Shown here: piece after piece, positions 44,723-52,263 of the stretch
Numbering within the stretch: the first letter of the stretch is position 1
Layout of the letters: each line of letters begins with the position of its first letter
NCBI RefSeq assembly: GCF_004365355.1
Contig: NZ_SODP01000002.1
Span: forward strand, 1,173,838 to 1,237,837
DNA length: 64,000 nt
DNA from: Kribbella pratensis
GTDB lineage: Bacteria > Actinomycetota > Actinomycetes > Propionibacteriales > Kribbellaceae
Direction of reading: 5' to 3'
The notes under the pieces: generated by a model
Seen by the model: only the letters and a program-made list of their open reading frames with translations
Told to the model about the DNA's origin: nothing
Databases searched by the model: none
Made by a program: the position numbers and the translations under genes

Positions 44723-45462
44723 TTGACGACTGCGCCGGCCGTGAGGTTGAGCGCGGTGCCGGTGATGGAGCGGGCCAGGTCCGAGGCCGCGAAGGCGGCG
44801 AGAGCACCGACGTCGGAGAGGGTCGCCGCGCGCTTGAGCATCGTGCTGTCGGCGGTGTGTTTCGCGATCGCCTGAGCCGCCTTCTCGGGGAAGTCGGCCG
44901 GGACCGCCTCCGGGATTCCGTTGGTCTGCAACGTCACCACCCGAATCCCGTACGGCCCGAGCTCCAGCGCCAGACCGCGGCGCAACGCCTCGACCGCACC
45001 GAAGCCCATCTGGAAACCGCCGAGGTTCGCGGCCGGGTCGCCGTACCCGCCGAAGGTCAGGATCACGCCCGAGCCTTGCGGGATCATCCGTCGCGCGGCC
45101 GCCCGGGAGGTCAGGTAGAACGTGCGGACCATTGTCATGATCGGCTGCTCGAAGTCCGTGAGGGGCATGTCCACCAGCGGAGTACCGAAGAACTGCTGGT
45201 GGCCGATCAGGTTGAACGAGATGTCGATCCGGTCGAGCGAATCGGCATGTTCGTCCACGGACTTCTCGTCGAGCGCATCGACCACGGCGACGTCAGCGGT
45301 CCCGCCCGCGGTCCGGATCTCGTCGGCGACCCGCTCCAGCCGTTCCGCCGTACGTCCGGCCAGATGCACGGTCGCACCCTCGGCCGCGAACGCGCGAGCG
45401 ACCGCGCTGCCGATGGGTCCGGCGGCGCCGTACACGATCGCGTGTTTGTCGGTGAGCATCAT
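44719..45462 (-). CDS. SDR-family oxidoreductase-like protein lacking the canonical active site
   Basis: 247-residue Rossmann protein. The cofactor loop is GAAGPIGSAVARAF (TGxxxGxG-like) with AGR after strand 2. The NNAG motif reads FNLIG. The catalytic Ser region reads GVILTFGGYG and the YxxxK position reads FQMGF (residues 150-154), so the usual Tyr and Lys are missing. It may bind NAD(P) without classical SDR chemistry. Last gene of an ArsR-SRPBCC-SDR operon, TGATG-coupled to the gene before it. Confidence 0.8.
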   Translation of the reverse strand: MMLTDKHAIVYGAAGPIGSAVARAFAAEGATVHLAGRTAERLERVADEIRTAGGTADVAVVDALDEKSVDEHADSLDRIDISFNLIGHQQFFGTPLVDMPLTDFEQPIMTMVRTFYLTSRAAARRMIPQGSGVILTFGGYGDPAANLGGFQMGFGAVEALRRGLALELGPYGIRVVTLQTNGIPEAVPADFPEKAAQAIAKHTADSTMLKRAATLSDVGALAAFAASDLARSITGTALNLTAGAVVN

Positions 45463-45938
45463 CAGTGGGCCTCCTCGGCCAGTTCGGTGACGAGGTCGTC
45501 GAGCTTCTGCATCGACGCGCGGATCCCGCGCTCCATCCCGCCGGCGACGTACAGGTCGCGATCCTCGACCGCGAAGAACACCGTGTTCTGGGTCAGCGTG
45601 GTGACCCCGTCGGCCTCGTCGAAGGTGATCAGGTTCAGGTAGACGGTGCCCGGCGCCTGGTCGAACTCGTACGTCTGCACGATCCGCTCCGGCGTCGGCT
45701 CCCCGTGGTACAGCCCGTGGAACACATAGCCCTTGCCGTCCCCGTCGTAGTGCGTCCACCGCCAGCGGCCACCGTGCCGCGGATCGAGCTGGTTCACGAC
45801 CAGTTCGAGGTCGGCCGGTCCGAGCCAGCGCTTCACCAGCTCGGGTTCGGTGTACGCGCGGAACAGCAGCTCCCGCGGCGCATTGAACTCCCGCACGATG
45901 AGGACCTGCGGTACGCCGGGCTCCGCGACGATCTTCAC
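45462..45938 (-). CDS. SRPBCC/AHSA1-like protein
   Basis: 158-residue helix-grip protein: REFNAPRELLFRAYTEPELV and KRWLGPADLELVVNQLDPRHG, ending in GMERGIRASMQKLDDLV, the standard AHSA1/CalC-like pattern. Such proteins bind hydrophobic ligands and are often encoded with an ArsR regulator, as here (ATGA overlap at 45935-45938). Confidence 0.9.
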   Translation of the reverse strand: MKIVAEPGVPQVLIVREFNAPRELLFRAYTEPELVKRWLGPADLELVVNQLDPRHGGRWRWTHYDGDGKGYVFHGLYHGEPTPERIVQTYEFDQAPGTVYLNLITFDEADGVTTLTQNTVFFAVEDRDLYVAGGMERGIRASMQKLDDLVTELAEEAH

Positions 45939-46282
45939 GATTGCTCCTTCAGGTCGTCGAGCAGATCGTCCAGACGGTCGAAGCTCTCCGCCCAGTACGC
46001 GCGGTAGTCCATCAACCAGCCGACCGCCTCGCGGAGCGGCCCGGCCTCGAGGTGACTCAGCCGCGCGGTCGCCCGCTGCGAGCGGCTGATCAGTCCGGCC
46101 TGCTCGAGGACCTTCAGGTGCTTGGAGACGGCCGGTTGCGACATGCTGAACGGCGCCGCGAGCTCCGCGACGGTCGCGTCACCGTCCTTGAGCCGGGCCA
46201 GGATCGCCCGGCGGGTCGGGTCGGCGAGCGCAGCGAAGACGCTGGTCAGCACGACTTCAGAACCAGACGGTTTCAGAACCAT
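45935..46282 (-). CDS. ArsR family winged-helix repressor
   Basis: 115-residue regulator: VFAALADPTRRAILARLKDG, HTH AELAAPFSMSQPAVSKHLKV, wing SRSQRATARLSHLEAGPL. It lacks the Cys metal box and is of the type paired with SRPBCC proteins. First gene of its operon; a palindrome over its start codon indicates autoregulation. Confidence 0.93.
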   Translation of the reverse strand: MVLKPSGSEVVLTSVFAALADPTRRAILARLKDGDATVAELAAPFSMSQPAVSKHLKVLEQAGLISRSQRATARLSHLEAGPLREAVGWLMDYRAYWAESFDRLDDLLDDLKEQS

Positions 46283-46288
46283 ATGGTT
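46277..46288. promoter_or_regulatory. Operator over the ArsR start codon
   Basis: Perfect 12-bp palindrome AACCATATGGTT includes the ATG (read on the minus strand at 46282-46280), so repressor binding would block a leaderless or short-leader transcript. Confidence 0.6.
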
Positions 46289-46326
46289 AAGGATGCGTCC
46301 GGCGTACGCCGATCGTCAAGGCCCGA

Positions 46327-46986
46327 TCAGGGATGCCGCGGCGTTTCCCAGCGGTTCGGGTCGCACAGGGACGGGTCCCAGCCGTGATCGATGCAGTACT
46401 GCCGGAGGATCTCCTCGCGGGTCGACGGCCGGCTGGTCGGGCGCGTCGGCGTCGGGGTCTTCGTGCTGGTCGTCGTCCGCGTCGGCTTCGGATCGGGAGT
46501 CTGCGTGCGCTCGGTGGTCTTGGTGCTGCTCGGACGCCGGGTCGGCTGTTGCGTCGGCCGCTGCGTCGGCGCGTGGGTCGGCACGGGGGTCGTCGTCGGG
46601 ACGCGCGGCGGTGTGACCGTCGATCGCGGTGCGGCCGGAGTTGCCGGCGTCGTACTGGGTGAGGCCGTGGGCGACGGGGACTGATCGCCCATGACCTTCA
46701 CGGCTGCGTCATCCGAATCGCCGCCGAACAGCCCGCTCGCGGACACCGCCCACAGGTTGACAGCGAGGAACAGGACGAGCGCCGCGCCGCCGGCGTAGAC
46801 AACCCGCCGCGACGGACCGCCGTACTGCCCGATCGGTCCGCGGACCGGGTTGCCCTTGCCGTCGACCCAGAAGCGCCAGCCCTCCGGCGCGGGCGGCCAG
46901 GACGGATCCGGCCGCCACGTCTTCGGTGGGACCCAGCTGCGACGGGGCGGGGACGGCCAGTTAGGCGGTACCGCGAACCGCTTCAC
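46327..46986 (-). CDS. Membrane-anchored Pro/Thr-rich protein with Trp-rich N-terminus
   Basis: 219 residues: cytosolic Trp/Pro-rich motif (VPPNWPSPPRRSWVPPKTW, APEGWRFWVDGKGNP) like DUF2510-type segments, one TM near residues 72-95 (VVYAGGAALVLFLAVNLWAV), a long Ser/Thr/Pro linker and a short Cys-containing C-terminus (REEILRQYCIDHGWDPSLCD). The linker should span the cell wall. GTG start with GGAGG. Function unknown. Spacer 46987-47148 shows nothing supportable. Confidence 0.7.
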   Translation of the reverse strand: MKRFAVPPNWPSPPRRSWVPPKTWRPDPSWPPAPEGWRFWVDGKGNPVRGPIGQYGGPSRRVVYAGGAALVLFLAVNLWAVSASGLFGGDSDDAAVKVMGDQSPSPTASPSTTPATPAAPRSTVTPPRVPTTTPVPTHAPTQRPTQQPTRRPSSTKTTERTQTPDPKPTRTTTSTKTPTPTRPTSRPSTREEILRQYCIDHGWDPSLCDPNRWETPRHP

Positions 46987-47148
46987 TCGAAATATCCTCC
47001 AGCTCTTCGTGCAGGCGCGCGCACCCAAGCCAACGACTCAGACCCGATGCAGGCTACTTGCGACTCGGCGTCACCCGCGTGTCGGGCTGGCTTTTTCGAT
47101 AAATCCCCTGGGTTACACGGCTGCAGGCCACGTTGGCGCGTCGGCCGG

Positions 47149-48765
47149 CTAGAGCACGTTGGTCAGCAGGCGGGTGAGGTCCTCACCGAACGGACGGTCG
47201 GCGTCGATCGGAGGTACGACGTGGTCGACCGCCTGGATGAGATCCTGCAGTCCTGGTGGGATCGCTCTGCCGGAGAGCGCGAACGCTTGGCGTACGGCGA
47301 GGAGCTCGCAGGCGACAACCTCGCGGGTGAGGCGGATCGCTTCGGCGAGGTTGCCGACCGCTTCCCAGGAGAAGGTCTGCACGTCTTCCTGACCGTTGGA
47401 CGTCTCCGCCGTACTGATTGCTGTGGGCAACGTCAGGCGGCGGAGCTGGTGAGTGGTGGCGACGGCGCGCTTGTGGACTGCGACGAGGCCGGCCTGCGGA
47501 CCCGGCTCGCGGGCGAGCTGGGCTGTCAGGCCAGTGACATTGGGGTCGAGGAGACGATGCAGTCGGGCCGTTGAGACCTCGGCTGCGTGGGCCAGGGCGG
47601 TTGTCACGTGGTCGCAGTACGCGGCGAGGTCGATGCCATGAAAGCCCGCCGTGCCGACGAAGTCGCCGTCCAGGTACGCCGGTGAGTCGGACACGCCCTT
47701 GAACGCGCGGTCGACCGCGTCGTCCAACTGCTCCGCGGTCCGGCGCACGTGCGCGTTCACGTGACCCGCTACCCGGAACGAGACCGGCGCCTGCAGGCTG
47801 CGCGGCTCAGGCTCGGGACCAGCGAGCTGGCGAAGCAGCGCGAACTCGCTTGCGAGTACGTCGTCCCCGCGCGCCGCGGCCGGCTCGTACGGATCCCGGT
47901 TGGCTCCCACCACAGCAATAGCCCCGGCCGCGACGGCAGTCAGCCGCTCCGCCAGCCGCCGCACCTTCGTCACCGCCAGCGCCGCCCTCCCAGCCGCCCC
48001 AGGCGTACCGGCAAGCAAGGCAATCCCTTCCTTGGGCCCCAACTCAAACGCCGGCAACAACCCGGCGGCAGGCCGCAGCGCGCCGCCCATGGCGCCCGCC
48101 CCCGTCGAGCCGCCCATGCCGCCGCCCGCACCGGCCGCACCGCCTATGCCACCCGCACCGGCCGAGGCGCCCATGCTGCCTGCACCGCGCGCGCTCCCCG
48201 CGGCCGCCTCGCCCGCATGGCCCGCGTCGCCTGCACCCATGCTGCCCGTGCTGCCCGTGCTGCCCGTGCTGCCCGTGCTCGCCGAGTCAGCTGGGATGGG
48301 TGGGGCGAGGAGCCAGCCGATGCCGAGCAGGGGGCCGGTGGCGTGGGCGAGTGGGATGATTTCGCCGGCGGAGCCGGCTCCCTCCGCGGGGATGGCGGGG
48401 GTGAAGCCACTGTTGATCAGGGCTACCAATTGCTGGATCAGGCCGACGGAGACGGCTGAGTCGCCGGTGAGGAAGGTCTTCAGGCGGCCGATCAGAACCG
48501 CGCGCGACTCCTCGGGTGACAACCACGGTGGGCCGCCGACGGCTCGGCCCAGCAGCAGGTTGCGTTGGTGGACGCGCTGCTCGGCGTCGCTCAGCCGGAC
48601 CTTGCTCAGGTTGCCCATCCCGGTGTTGACGCCGTACACCGGATACCCCGACTCGAGAGTGCGCAAAGCCGCAGCACGAACCGCGGCCATCCGCTCGAGC
48701 AGCGCGGGCGCCAGCTCGATCGGCTCGAGTCCGGCTGGATCGAGTTCCGTGGGTTCGTTGATCAT
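47149..48765 (-). CDS. Aromatic amino acid lyase (HAL/PAL)-like protein without MIO triad
   Basis: 538-residue member of the histidine/phenylalanine ammonia-lyase superfamily. Tyr44 in PVYGVNTGMGNL, KEGIALLAGT (245-254), Arg331 and the late NGQEDVQTFS (458-466) are in family order. Where the family has GSVGASGDLAPLAH, it reads GAGSAGEIIPLAH (129-141), so the Ala-Ser-Gly that cyclises to MIO is lost. The MIO-contacting Asn is Ala252 and the QDxYSxR motif reads QAPVSFR. A Gly/Ala/Ser-rich stretch (residues about 161-229) replaces a family loop. It is coupled to the upstream OCD-family gene (TGATG at 48763-48767). Ammonia-lyase activity of the usual type is doubtful; isomerase, binding or other elimination chemistry is possible. 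Confidence 0.82.
   Translation of the reverse strand: MINEPTELDPAGLEPIELAPALLERMAAVRAAALRTLESGYPVYGVNTGMGNLSKVRLSDAEQRVHQRNLLLGRAVGGPPWLSPEESRAVLIGRLKTFLTGDSAVSVGLIQQLVALINSGFTPAIPAEGAGSAGEIIPLAHATGPLLGIGWLLAPPIPADSASTGSTGSTGSTGSMGAGDAGHAGEAAAGSARGAGSMGASAGAGGIGGAAGAGGGMGGSTGAGAMGGALRPAAGLLPAFELGPKEGIALLAGTPGAAGRAALAVTKVRRLAERLTAVAAGAIAVVGANRDPYEPAAARGDDVLASEFALLRQLAGPEPEPRSLQAPVSFRVAGHVNAHVRRTAEQLDDAVDRAFKGVSDSPAYLDGDFVGTAGFHGIDLAAYCDHVTTALAHAAEVSTARLHRLLDPNVTGLTAQLAREPGPQAGLVAVHKRAVATTHQLRRLTLPTAISTAETSNGQEDVQTFSWEAVGNLAEAIRLTREVVACELLAVRQAFALSGRAIPPGLQDLIQAVDHVVPPIDADRPFGEDLTRLLTNVL
48040..48285 (-). repeat. Low-complexity insert in the lyase-like gene
   Basis: Codes for Gly/Ala/Ser/Met-rich sequence; includes a 9-bp array (CTGCCCGTG, four copies near 48240-48280) giving GST/GSTG units. 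In frame throughout. Confidence 0.8.
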
Positions 48766-49778
48766 CAGTGGAAGCGGAGCATCGTGCCGACGTCGGCGGA
48801 TTCGGCTCGGCGGAGGATCAGATGGGCGATCGCGACGTCGAGCAACGACAACCCACGATGCCAGAAAAGGTTGCGCTCGGCATCGTTCTCGCGGCCGGGT
48901 TTGCGTCCCGCGACGATCTCGCCGATCTCGGCGTACAGCGTCTCCGGCGACAGTCGCCCGGTGTCCACGTGCCTACGCAATGCCCCGAAGCGCCCGGACT
49001 GCGCCTCGCGCCAGTCGTCCACGACCACCTTGTCCATCACGTCGAGCAGATCCAGCTCAACCGCGGATACCGTACCGTATGGTATGGCGAAGGCTCCCGG
49101 CTTGATCGCAGCCGTCCGGAGGAGCGGCTCGGGCTCGGTCAGACGGGTCGCCTCGACCAGGATGTCGGCCCCGTCGAACGCCTCCTCCGCAGTCGCCACC
49201 ACCCGCACCGGCGTAGACAGCTCGGCCGACAACTCCGCGGCGAACTTCTCCCGCGACTCCGGCCGCCGCGACGTCACCCGGATCTCGTCGAGATCGAGCA
49301 GATCGTCGAGCATCGTCACGTTCCACCACGCCGTACCTCTCGCGCCGACATGCGCGAGGATCTTGCTGTCCCGCCGGGCGAGATGCCGGGCGCCGACCGT
49401 GGTCATCGCGCCGGTCCGGGCCGCGGTGATCATCGTCGCGTCGAGAACCGCGAGCGGCATACCGGTCGTCGGGTCGAACAGCGTCGCCATCGCGAGTTCG
49501 CTCGGCAGACCCTTCTGGTAGTTCGGGACGAAGTCGCCGACGACCTTCACGCCGCTGATCCCGCGCTCACCGAGCCGGTCGAGGTGGCCGCGGAGGACGT
49601 TGAAGTGGCCGATGCCGCCGTTGTCCGGCGTCAGGTGCACCCGCGGCTCGAACGCCGTCCGTCCCTCGCCGTGCTCGCGGACCGCATCCTCGACCGCATC
49701 GACGATCTCCAGCCGGGTCAGCCCCAGCTCGTCGATGTCCGGGCCGCTGATGAACCTCAACCAGATGCCGTCCGCCAC
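48765..49778 (-). CDS. Ornithine cyclodeaminase-family protein (second)
   Basis: 337-residue protein: N-terminal PRVHLTPDNGGIGHFNVLRG, VKVVGDFVPNYQKGLPSELA and TTGMPLAVLDATMITAARTG follow the family. The NAD-binding loop reads AHVGARGTAWWN rather than GxGxQA, a divergent subgroup. GTG start with GAAGGAG. Directly coupled to the lyase-like gene, so the two products probably act together. The reaction is unknown; only about 20% similar by eye to the other OCD-family protein in this window. Confidence 0.85.
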   Translation of the reverse strand: MADGIWLRFISGPDIDELGLTRLEIVDAVEDAVREHGEGRTAFEPRVHLTPDNGGIGHFNVLRGHLDRLGERGISGVKVVGDFVPNYQKGLPSELAMATLFDPTTGMPLAVLDATMITAARTGAMTTVGARHLARRDSKILAHVGARGTAWWNVTMLDDLLDLDEIRVTSRRPESREKFAAELSAELSTPVRVVATAEEAFDGADILVEATRLTEPEPLLRTAAIKPGAFAIPYGTVSAVELDLLDVMDKVVVDDWREAQSGRFGALRRHVDTGRLSPETLYAEIGEIVAGRKPGRENDAERNLFWHRGLSLLDVAIAHLILRRAESADVGTMLRFH

Positions 49779-49829
49779 GTGGCTCCTTCGGTTGTCGTCG
49801 GTTGATACTTAAGTTTCCCTTCGTCACGC

Positions 49830-49835
49830 TACGTT
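49830..49835 (+). promoter_or_regulatory. -10 element of the YqeB-like gene
   Basis: TACGTT six bases before the ATG at 49842; leaderless start likely. Confidence 0.5.
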
Positions 49836-49841
49836 CGGCTC

Positions 49842-50552
49842 ATGGGGTCGACGACTGGGACGCCGCAGCGCACCGTGATCGGGCATTCGACCGGTGACAA
49901 GGTGCTGCTGTTCGGCGGGCTGCCGTTGCTCGGGCTGGCGCTCGGGTTCTTCCTGCCGCGGATCGCCGACTGGGCAACCGGGCGGGCGTGGGTGCCGTTC
50001 CAGGGCGTGCTGACGGTGATCGCCGCCTGGGACGGGTGGTGGGTAGTCGCGATCTGCATCGTCGTCGGGCTGGTCGCCGGCGTACTGCTGGCCGCGGTGG
50101 CGCTCGACGACATCCTCAAGGTGACGATCACCCACCAGTCGGTCGAGTTCCTGAAGAACCAGAAGACGGTGACGGTGCCGCGGGAGAAGGTCGCGGTCGC
50201 GTTCCTGGACGGCAAGGAGATCGTCCTGCAGGACGCGTCGGCGCGGGAGCTGGCCCGCGAGAAGCACGACCAGCTGAAGTCGGAGGCCAAGCAGATCCCG
50301 CTCGCTTTCCGCGCCCACGGCTACCCGTGGTCCGACGCCGGCGACCCGCACGAGTCCGAGTTCCGCCGCTGGATCGAGGACGACCCCGAGCTTCCGCCCG
50401 CGGTCGACGCCATCCTCAAGGTCCGTTCCAAGGCGTTCGACCAAGGCGACAAAGGCAAAGCAGACCTCCGCGAACTTCGGAACGAGCTCACCAACCTCGG
50501 CTATACAGTGAAGGACAGGGACAAGAAGCAGTACTGGCGGGGTGGGTCATGA
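49842..50552 (+). CDS. YqeB-like membrane protein
   Basis: 236 residues: two TM helices (residues about 22-42 and 64-88), then a PH-like beta domain (ILKVTITHQSVEFLKNQKTV, TVPREKVAVAFLDGKEIVLQ) and a helical C-terminus (DLRELRNELTNLGYTVKDRD). This matches YqeB-type proteins of actinobacteria and bacilli, function unknown. Stop overlaps the thioredoxin-like start (ATGA). Confidence 0.75.
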   Translation: MGSTTGTPQRTVIGHSTGDKVLLFGGLPLLGLALGFFLPRIADWATGRAWVPFQGVLTVIAAWDGWWVVAICIVVGLVAGVLLAAVALDDILKVTITHQSVEFLKNQKTVTVPREKVAVAFLDGKEIVLQDASARELAREKHDQLKSEAKQIPLAFRAHGYPWSDAGDPHESEFRRWIEDDPELPPAVDAILKVRSKAFDQGDKGKADLRELRNELTNLGYTVKDRDKKQYWRGGS

Positions 50553-51424
50553 ATGCGCCGATCGGGATGCCGTCGCTCGCTCGAGCTGAGTGGTTGGACT
50601 CGAGGCCGCTCGGCCCCGACGAGCTGCGCGGGCGCGTCGTACTGGTGAACTTCTGGACGTTCACCTGCATCAATTGGCTGCGCCAACTACCGTACGTTCG
50701 CGCCTGGTCGCAGGCCTATCGGGACGACGGCCTCGTCGTGATCGGAGTGCACACCCCCGAGTTCACGTTCGAGCACGACGTCGCGCGAGTACGCCGGGCA
50801 GCGGAGGAGCGGCGGATCGAATACGGGATCGTCATCGACAACGAGTACGAGGTCTGGCGTGCGTTCAGCAACCACTACTGGCCCGCTCTGTACTTCGTCG
50901 ATCGCAACGGCTCGATCCGTGACACCCATTTCGGCGAGGGGCGCTACGAGCAGTCCGAGCGGGTGATCCAGCGGTTGCTCGGCATCGACCGCGAGCCCGT
51001 CAGCGTCACCGGCCTCGGCGTGGAGGCGGCCGCCGACTGGGCCGATCTGCAGACACCCGAGACGTACCTCGGCAGCGGGAGGGGCGGCGGGGTCGCATCC
51101 CAGGCGCTCGCCGGCGACTGGAAGGTCCAGCAGGAGCGGGTGGTGCTCATGAAAGCGGGCGGTCAGATCGCCTTCACTTTCCATGCCCGCGATGCCAACC
51201 TCGTACTCGCCCGCGGAGCTGAGCCCGTGCCGTTCCGGCTACTGATCGACGGGCAGCCGCCCGGAGAATCTCACGGAGTCGACGTGTCCGCCGACGGACA
51301 AGGTCTCATCGACGACGGACGGCTCTACCAGCTCTTCCGCCGGCAAGGCGAAGTCGGCAAGCGAACGCTGGAGCTCACGTTCCTCGCGCCCGGCGCCGAG
51401 GCCTACGTCTTCACGTTCGGCTAA
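50549..51424 (+). CDS. Thioredoxin-like protein, DipZ-type, single cysteine
   Basis: 291-residue cytosolic protein: thioredoxin-fold domain (LVNFWTFTCINWLRQLPYVR; IGVHTPEFTFEHD; cis-Pro in HYWPALYFVD) to about residue 145, then a beta-sandwich like the C-terminal domain of mycobacterial DipZ. The CxxC motif is reduced to Cys40-Ile-Asn-Trp43, so it cannot form the usual active-site disulphide. No CcdA-like membrane domain is present, unlike full DipZ. Likely a single-Cys reductase, peroxidase-like or binding protein. Confidence 0.85.
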   Translation: MNAPIGMPSLARAEWLDSRPLGPDELRGRVVLVNFWTFTCINWLRQLPYVRAWSQAYRDDGLVVIGVHTPEFTFEHDVARVRRAAEERRIEYGIVIDNEYEVWRAFSNHYWPALYFVDRNGSIRDTHFGEGRYEQSERVIQRLLGIDREPVSVTGLGVEAAADWADLQTPETYLGSGRGGGVASQALAGDWKVQQERVVLMKAGGQIAFTFHARDANLVLARGAEPVPFRLLIDGQPPGESHGVDVSADGQGLIDDGRLYQLFRRQGEVGKRTLELTFLAPGAEAYVFTFG

Positions 51425-51807
51425 GCGCCCAGCAAGTGGATGACTGCCTGCGCGTAGGCCTGTTCGGCGTCCTCGGCGGTGTGGGTGCTTTCGGCCAAAC
51501 TCACCCGGTAGCCGCCCGGGACCGACTCCAGGGACCGGAAGTGTTCGCCCAGGAGAGCGCGGAGTTGTTCCTCGCGCGGAAGCCAGATCACCTCGCGCTG
51601 CTCGATGCTGTCCAAGGCCCACTCGGTGGTGCCGTTGAAGCCGATCACCTTGCTGCCCTGGTAGTCGTGCACCTCGACGGTCATGTCGCTCACCACGAAC
51701 ACGTCGTCGTCCATATCCCGGTCCGGTACGACGAAACGATCCCCTGCCGCAGGCGCCCACAGCACCCCGGCCTTACGCAGTCGTCCGGCCTGCTCGATCG
51801 TAATCAC
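51421..51807 (-). CDS. Conserved hypothetical protein
   Basis: 128-residue soluble protein, opening ITIEQAGRLRKAGVLWAPAA, with DRFVVPDRDMDDDVFVVSDM and NGTTEWALDSIEQREVIWLP. A recognisable actinobacterial family sometimes labelled CpaE-like, but no P-loop or CpaE feature is visible, so that name is not adopted. Convergent, with a shared CTAA stop overlap. Confidence 0.7.
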   Translation of the reverse strand: MITIEQAGRLRKAGVLWAPAAGDRFVVPDRDMDDDVFVVSDMTVEVHDYQGSKVIGFNGTTEWALDSIEQREVIWLPREEQLRALLGEHFRSLESVPGGYRVSLAESTHTAEDAEQAYAQAVIHLLGA

Positions 51808-51871
51808 CCTTCCATCCTCCCCACGGCACGCAAACTGCGCAGATTCGCGGCGAGCCGCGGGGGGACGAAGG

Positions 51872-52243
51872 TCAGCGGCCGAGCGCGCTGCGCAGCTCCT
51901 CAGCGCGGTGCGCGATCCGGTCCCGGCACTCGGTCGTGAGCGGCAGATCGAGCAGTGCGGTCGCCTGCAGATGGCTGAGTCCGAACTGCGCGCGGAGCCG
52001 GCGTACGGCGGTGTCGCGGTCGGCGGACGTCCGCAGTACCTCGGCGACCTCGTCCCGGCGCTCGAACGCGGCCAGTACGCCGTCGTAGATCTCCAGCTGC
52101 GTGTACGCCGATCGGTCCGGCTCCGCCACGGTGGTCACGTCTGTCTTGTCGTTCGAGCGGATCACCTGCCGCCACAGAGCGGGCACGGCCAGGCGGGCGC
52201 GGGTGTAGCGCCGGGTCAGGGGCTGCGCGTAGGTCATGGTCAT
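51872..52243 (-). CDS. Orphan GyrA/ParC coiled-coil-segment protein
   Basis: 123-residue protein whose residues 50-115 (LEIYDGVLAAFERRDEVAEV ... LRAQFGLSHLQATALLDLPL) match the long coiled-coil and GyrA-box-like helices of type II topoisomerase A subunits (there: ALDNIDEVIxLIR ... LSExQAxAILDMRL). The catalytic winged helix with the active Tyr, and the C-terminal pinwheel, are absent. Start ATG with AAGGGGGA. It may be a gyrase remnant turned into a small DNA-gyrase-interacting protein. Confidence 0.75.
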   Translation of the reverse strand: MTMTYAQPLTRRYTRARLAVPALWRQVIRSNDKTDVTTVAEPDRSAYTQLEIYDGVLAAFERRDEVAEVLRTSADRDTAVRRLRAQFGLSHLQATALLDLPLTTECRDRIAHRAEELRSALGR

Positions 52244-52263
52244 GGTGAGTTCCCCCTTGGGTT

